Program-made: the position numbers and the translations under genes
The notes under the pieces: generated by a model
What the model saw: the letters and a program-made list of their open reading frames with translations, nothing else
Told to the model about the DNA's origin: nothing
The model's database searches: none
In this document: positions 60,881 to 64,000 of the stretch, piece after piece
How the letters are laid out: each line of letters begins with the position of its first letter
How positions within the stretch are numbered: position 1 is the first letter of the stretch
Assembly (NCBI RefSeq): GCF_006335005.1
Contig: NZ_VDMP01000019.1
Coordinates: 79,080-143,079 of the forward strand
Reading direction: 5' to 3'
DNA from: Nocardioides albidus
GTDB lineage: Bacteria > Actinomycetota > Actinomycetes > Propionibacteriales > Nocardioidaceae
DNA length: 64,000 bases

Positions 60881-61372
60881 CTACTCCTCGACCCACACGT
60901 TGTCGTGCTCGCGCATGAACGCGTCGTACTCCGCCGGCGTCCACTCCTCGCCCCGGGCGAGCCGGTCCAGACCCTCGAAGTACGGCTCGCGCGGCGCACC
61001 CGGCGCGAAGTGCAGCAGCATCGAGGCCGGAGCGCCGGACTCGTTGCGGAAGCCGTGGATCCCGCCGGGCGGGACGTGCAGGAAGTCGCCCGACCGAGCG
61101 GTCGTCCACGCCGAGCCGGTGTGGATCCGCACCTCGCCCTCGAGGACGTAGAACGACTCGGAGATGCTGCGGTGGAAGTGGGGACTCGGTCCGCTGACCG
61201 CCTCGGAGAACTCCCAGCGGTAGAGACCGAACAGGCCGCCGGTCGCCTCGCCGCGCGCCAGGTAGTGGACCCGGTTGCCGTTGGGGTAGACGAGGTCGGG
61301 GCCGTCGGAGCCGGGACGGACCCAGGCCGAGACCTCGCCGTCGCCGTCGTACAGGGGTGGGGGATACGACAT
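60881..61372 (-). CDS. Cupin-domain protein
   Basis: A 163-residue single cupin. Motif 1 is SPHFHRSISESFYVLEGEV with His, His and Glu ligand candidates; motif 2 is DFLHVPPGGIHGFRN. It binds a metal and may act on small substrates or sense them; no substrate can be assigned. ATG 61372 faces away from the riboswitch. It converges on ltp2 with 24 bases between stops. Confidence 0.85.
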   Translation of the reverse strand: MSYPPPLYDGDGEVSAWVRPGSDGPDLVYPNGNRVHYLARGEATGGLFGLYRWEFSEAVSGPSPHFHRSISESFYVLEGEVRIHTGSAWTTARSGDFLHVPPGGIHGFRNESGAPASMLLHFAPGAPREPYFEGLDRLARGEEWTPAEYDAFMREHDNVWVEE

Positions 61373-61453
61373 GCCGCGACGGTACCGACTCCCAGTGACC
61401 GGACCCACGGCCCGCCGCGGGTCGGGTTGTGCCACCATGGATCCCAAGAGCTC

Positions 61454-61579
61454 GCGTGCTCTGGGGTCGGTGAGAGTCCGAACCGGCGGTGACAGTCCGC
61501 GACCCGATCGCAGCCAGCGGTCGGTTGACCAGGTGGAACTCCTGGACCGACGGTGAAAGTCCGGATGGGAAGTGCACGC
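61454..61579 (+). promoter_or_regulatory. FMN riboswitch (RFN element)
   Basis: The RFN core is clear: AACCGGCGGTGACAGTCCGCG, then GGTGGAACTCCTGGACC and CCGACGGTGAAAGTCCGGATGGGA. The closing P1 stem pairs GCGTGCTCT (61454-61462) with AGTGCACGC (61571-61579), one mismatch. It precedes riboflavin genes and should reduce their expression when FMN is abundant. Downstream, two exclusive hairpins are possible: CTCCCC/GGGGAG (61596-61601 with 61607-61612) and CGGACTCC/GGAGTCCG (61592-61599 with 61637-61644). Region 61373-61672 holds no gene; this element is its only recognised content. Confidence 0.95.
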
Positions 61580-61672
61580 ACGAGTGTCCGACGGACTCCC
61601 CGAACCGGGGAGGACGCCGCGCACCAGGCAAGCCCCGGAGTCCGCGTCCAGGACGACGAGAGGCGGTGGCCG

Positions 61673-62716
61673 GTGGCGGAGACGTTCACCCGTGAGTACG
61701 ACGCGATGCGTCGTGCCCTCGCGCTGGCAGCGACCCCCGGGGTGCCGCTGCACCCCAACCCGCGGGTGGGCTGCGTGCTGCTCGCCCCCGACGGTTCGAC
61801 CGTCGGCGAGGGCTACCACCACGGCGCGGGCACGCCGCACGCCGAGATCGAGGCGCTGACGGCCGCCGGTGACCGGGCTCGCGGCGCGACCGCGGTGGTG
61901 ACGCTCGAGCCGTGCAACCACACCGGCCGCACCGGCCCCTGTGCCCAGGCGCTCGTCGACGCCGGCGTCGCCCGCGTGGTGATCGCCCAGCGCGATCCCA
62001 ATCCGCAGGCCGCGGGCGGGATGGACACCCTGCTCGAGGCTGGTCTCGAGGTCGACGCCGGGCTGCTCGCCGACGAGGCCGCCGAGATCAACCGCGCCTG
62101 GACCTTCGCGCACCTCAACGGCCGGCCGTTCGTGACCTGGAAGCTCGCGACGACCGTGGACGGTCGCAGCGCGGCCGAGGACGGCACCTCGCGCTGGGTC
62201 TCCTCGTCCGCCGCGCGCCGCGACACCCACGTCCTGCGCGGCCTGTGCGACACCATGCTCGTCGGCACCAACACCGTCGAGGTCGACGACCCCCGGTTGA
62301 CCGTCCGCGGCGACGACGACGAGCCGGTCGGCGAGCAGCCGCTGCGTGTCGTCATGGGGGAGCGTGAGCTGTCCGCCGACCGCAAGGTCCTCGACGACTC
62401 CGCGCCGTCGGTGCACCTGCGCACCCACGACCCGGCCCAGGCCCTGCGCACCCTGTACGCCGACCACGGCCGCAGTCACGTCTTCCTCGAGGGCGGGCCG
62501 ACCCTGGCCGCCGCCTTCCTGCGGGCCGGCCTGGTCGACGAGGTGGTCGCCTATGTCGCCCCGATGCTCCTCGGCGCGGGCACCAGCGCCGTCGGGGACC
62601 TCGGAATCGGCACGATCGCCGACGCGTTGCACCTCGCACTCGTCGACACCACGGTCGTCGGCGAGGGAGCCGAGGCCAACGTGCGCATGATCATGCGTCC
62701 CACGAAGAGGAGCTGA
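61673..62716 (+). CDS. ribD: Bifunctional riboflavin deaminase-reductase RibD
   Basis: A 347-residue enzyme for steps two and three of riboflavin synthesis. Zinc deaminase domain: H56-A-E58 and C81/C90 in EPCNHTGRTGPC. Reductase domain: TWKLATTVDGRSAAEDG, then FLEGGPTLAAAFLRAGLVDE. The start GTG 61673 (MAETF) has GAGAGG upstream; open frame extends into the leader but overlaps the riboswitch there, so a later start is preferred. First gene of the rib operon under the FMN riboswitch. Confidence 0.93.
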   Translation: MAETFTREYDAMRRALALAATPGVPLHPNPRVGCVLLAPDGSTVGEGYHHGAGTPHAEIEALTAAGDRARGATAVVTLEPCNHTGRTGPCAQALVDAGVARVVIAQRDPNPQAAGGMDTLLEAGLEVDAGLLADEAAEINRAWTFAHLNGRPFVTWKLATTVDGRSAAEDGTSRWVSSSAARRDTHVLRGLCDTMLVGTNTVEVDDPRLTVRGDDDEPVGEQPLRVVMGERELSADRKVLDDSAPSVHLRTHDPAQALRTLYADHGRSHVFLEGGPTLAAAFLRAGLVDEVVAYVAPMLLGAGTSAVGDLGIGTIADALHLALVDTTVVGEGAEANVRMIMRPTKRS

Positions 62717-62720
62717 AGGA

Positions 62721-63335
62721 TTGTTCACCGGCATCGTCGAGGAGCTCGGCACCGTCACCGCCGTCGAGGACCAGGGGGACGCCATCCGGCTCACCATCGC
62801 CTCCGACGTGACCCTGTCCGACGCGGGCCTCGGTGACTCCATCGCCGTCAACGGGTGCTGCCTGACGGTCGCCGAGCGCACCGACAGCACCTGGACCGCG
62901 GACGTGATGGCCGAGACCCTCGCGAAGACGAGCATCGGACGCCTGGAGGTGGGCGACCGGGTCAACCTCGAGCGCGCGGTCACGGCCGAGAAGCGCCTCG
63001 GCGGTCACGTCGTCCAAGGACACGTCGACGCCGTCGGCGAGGTCGTCGCCCGCACCCCCAGCGAGCACTGGGAGGTCGTGGAGATCAAGATGCCCGACGA
63101 GCTGGGCCGCTATCTCGTCGACAAGGGCTCGATCACCGTCGACGGCACCTCGCTGACCGTCGTCGAGGCCGGCGACCACACGTTCACGGTCAGCCTCATC
63201 CCCGAGACCCTGGCCCGCACGACGCTCGGCTTCCGTGCCGTGGGCGACCAGGTCAACCTCGAGGTCGACGTCATCGCCAAGCACGTGGAGAAGCTCGTCC
63301 GCGCCTACACCGGCGCAAGCAACAAGGAGAACTGA
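62721..63335 (+). CDS. ribE: Riboflavin synthase, alpha subunit
   Basis: A 204-residue enzyme that converts two 6,7-dimethyl-8-ribityllumazine molecules to riboflavin. The duplicated lumazine-binding fold begins [10 protein letters not shown], has NGCCLTV in the first repeat and DGTSLTVV in the second, each followed by a PETL-like segment ([22 protein letters not shown]). Start codon is TTG 62721, four bases after ribD with AGGAG upstream, supported by the invariant MFTGIVEE. Confidence 0.95.
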   Translation: MFTGIVEELGTVTAVEDQGDAIRLTIASDVTLSDAGLGDSIAVNGCCLTVAERTDSTWTADVMAETLAKTSIGRLEVGDRVNLERAVTAEKRLGGHVVQGHVDAVGEVVARTPSEHWEVVEIKMPDELGRYLVDKGSITVDGTSLTVVEAGDHTFTVSLIPETLARTTLGFRAVGDQVNLEVDVIAKHVEKLVRAYTGASNKEN

Positions 63336-63337
63336 CA

Positions 63338-64000
63338 ATGTCCGTGCGACTGGACCCGGTCGAGCGAGCGATCGCCGACATCGCTGCCGGCAAGGCCGTC
63401 GTCGTCGTCGACGACGAGGACCGCGAGAACGAGGGCGACATCATCTTCGCCGCCAGCAAGGCGACGCCGGAGCTGATGGCGTTCACGATCCGCTACTCCA
63501 GCGGCGTGATCTGCGCGCCGATGCCCGGCGCCATGCTCGACCGGCTCGAGATCCCGCTGATGACCCCGCACAACAAGGACGCCTACCGCACGGCGTACAC
63601 GATCTCGGTCGATGCCCGCGACGGCGTCAGCACCGGCATCTCCGCGGCCGACCGCGCCCACACCGTGCGCGTCCTCGCCGACTCGGCCACCGAGCCGTGG
63701 GAGCTCACCCGCCCGGGGCACGTGTTCCCGCTGCGCTACCGCGAGGGCGGCGTGCTGGTCCGACGCGGCCACACCGAGGCCGCGGTCGACCTGTGCCGCC
63801 TGGCCGGGCTCACGCCGACCGGCGTGCTGGTCGAGGTCGTCAACGACGACGGGACCATGAAGCGCGCCCCCGAGCTGCGCGCGTTCGCCGACGAGCACGG
63901 CCTGGCGATGATCTCGATCGAGGACCTGGTCCGCTACCGGCGTCGCGTCGAGACCCACGTGGTGCGCGAGGCCGAGACCCGGCTCCCCACCACGCACGGC
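63338..64000 (+). CDS. ribBA: 3,4-dihydroxy-2-butanone-4-phosphate synthase / GTP cyclohydrolase II, 3' truncated
   Basis: 221 codons are visible and the frame is still open at the right edge. The DHBP synthase domain is complete: [19 protein letters not shown] with the acidic Mg-binding cluster, [25 protein letters not shown], and [12 protein letters not shown]. The last residues, ETRLPTTHG, are the start of a GTP cyclohydrolase II domain, so the gene is the fused RibBA form. ATG 63338 follows ribE by two bases. Confidence 0.95.
   Translation, partial: MSVRLDPVERAIADIAAGKAVVVVDDEDRENEGDIIFAASKATPELMAFTIRYSSGVICAPMPGAMLDRLEIPLMTPHNKDAYRTAYTISVDARDGVSTGISAADRAHTVRVLADSATEPWELTRPGHVFPLRYREGGVLVRRGHTEAAVDLCRLAGLTPTGVLVEVVNDDGTMKRAPELRAFADEHGLAMISIEDLVRYRRRVETHVVREAETRLPTTHG

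Noticed and set aside
1-64000. tRNA, rRNA, CRISPR arrays, insertion sequences, prophage
   Set aside because: None seen on reading both strands; no regularly spaced repeats or transposase-like proteins.

Overview
The window is very GC-rich, with G/C at nearly every third codon position, ATGA/GTGA stop-start overlaps and frequent GTG starts. This, with two complete mce loci, a KstR regulon, an actinobacterial-type EF-G2 paralogue and mycobacteria-like gene neighbourhoods, points to a steroid-degrading actinobacterium. A Nocardioidaceae-type organism is my best guess, but that is inference from gene content. No rRNA, tRNA, CRISPR array or insertion sequence was recognised.

Layout. 1-8.2 kb: housekeeping genes (3' end of dxs, an extracellular zincin lipoprotein, an APC amino acid permease, a PAC2 protein, TesB thioesterase, EF-G2). 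8.2-11.8 kb: a MaoC hydratase and FabG4-type reductase divergent from a FadA2 thiolase, the same arrangement as Rv0241c-Rv0243 of M. tuberculosis. 11.8-15.9 kb: two TetR regulators, an ATP-dependent DNA ligase and an AlkA-type glycosylase. 16.0-24.7 kb: a first mce operon (yrbEA, yrbEB, six MCE proteins, one Mce-associated lipoprotein) with no KstR site, followed by a phospholipase-D-fold protein, an SDR and a carboxymuconolactone-decarboxylase-like protein. 27.4-31.6 kb: uvrB, an MFS transporter and an ion channel.

31.6-60.9 kb is a steroid catabolism island. It holds a second, mce4-like operon (two permeases, six MCE proteins, two Mce-associated proteins). Next is a redox/dehydrogenase operon (ferredoxin reductase, PPOX-fold protein, [3Fe-4S] ferredoxin, Hsd4A-like SDR, second SDR), then kstR itself. 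Divergent from kstR is a glycosyltransferase / methyltransferase / toroid-fold enzyme cassette with a converging methyltransferase. After that come a FadE34-like tandem acyl-CoA dehydrogenase, a LipC-like esterase, a WS/DGAT acyltransferase and an alpha/beta hydrolase. The island ends with an operon for the last side-chain cycle: a fused ChsE1-ChsE2 dehydrogenase, ChsH2 split into MaoC and DUF35 genes, ChsH1 and the Ltp2 aldolase. Four perfect KstR boxes (TNNAACNNGTTNNA) and one 13/14-type site (first T replaced) stand in front of these units, so the island reads as one regulon: sterol import by the Mce4 complex, then beta-oxidation of the side chain, with KstR as acyl-CoA-responsive repressor.

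60.9-64.0 kb: a cupin gene, then an FMN riboswitch leading into ribD-ribE-ribBA; the last gene runs off the window.

Most notable: the KstR-linked glycosyltransferase/methyltransferase/toroid cassette, whose product I cannot name; the exact fusion and split of the ChsE and ChsH2 subunits; two KstR-covered promoters that appear leaderless with identical geometry; and small palindromic repeats that have entered coding junctions in the mce4 operon and the glycosyltransferase.
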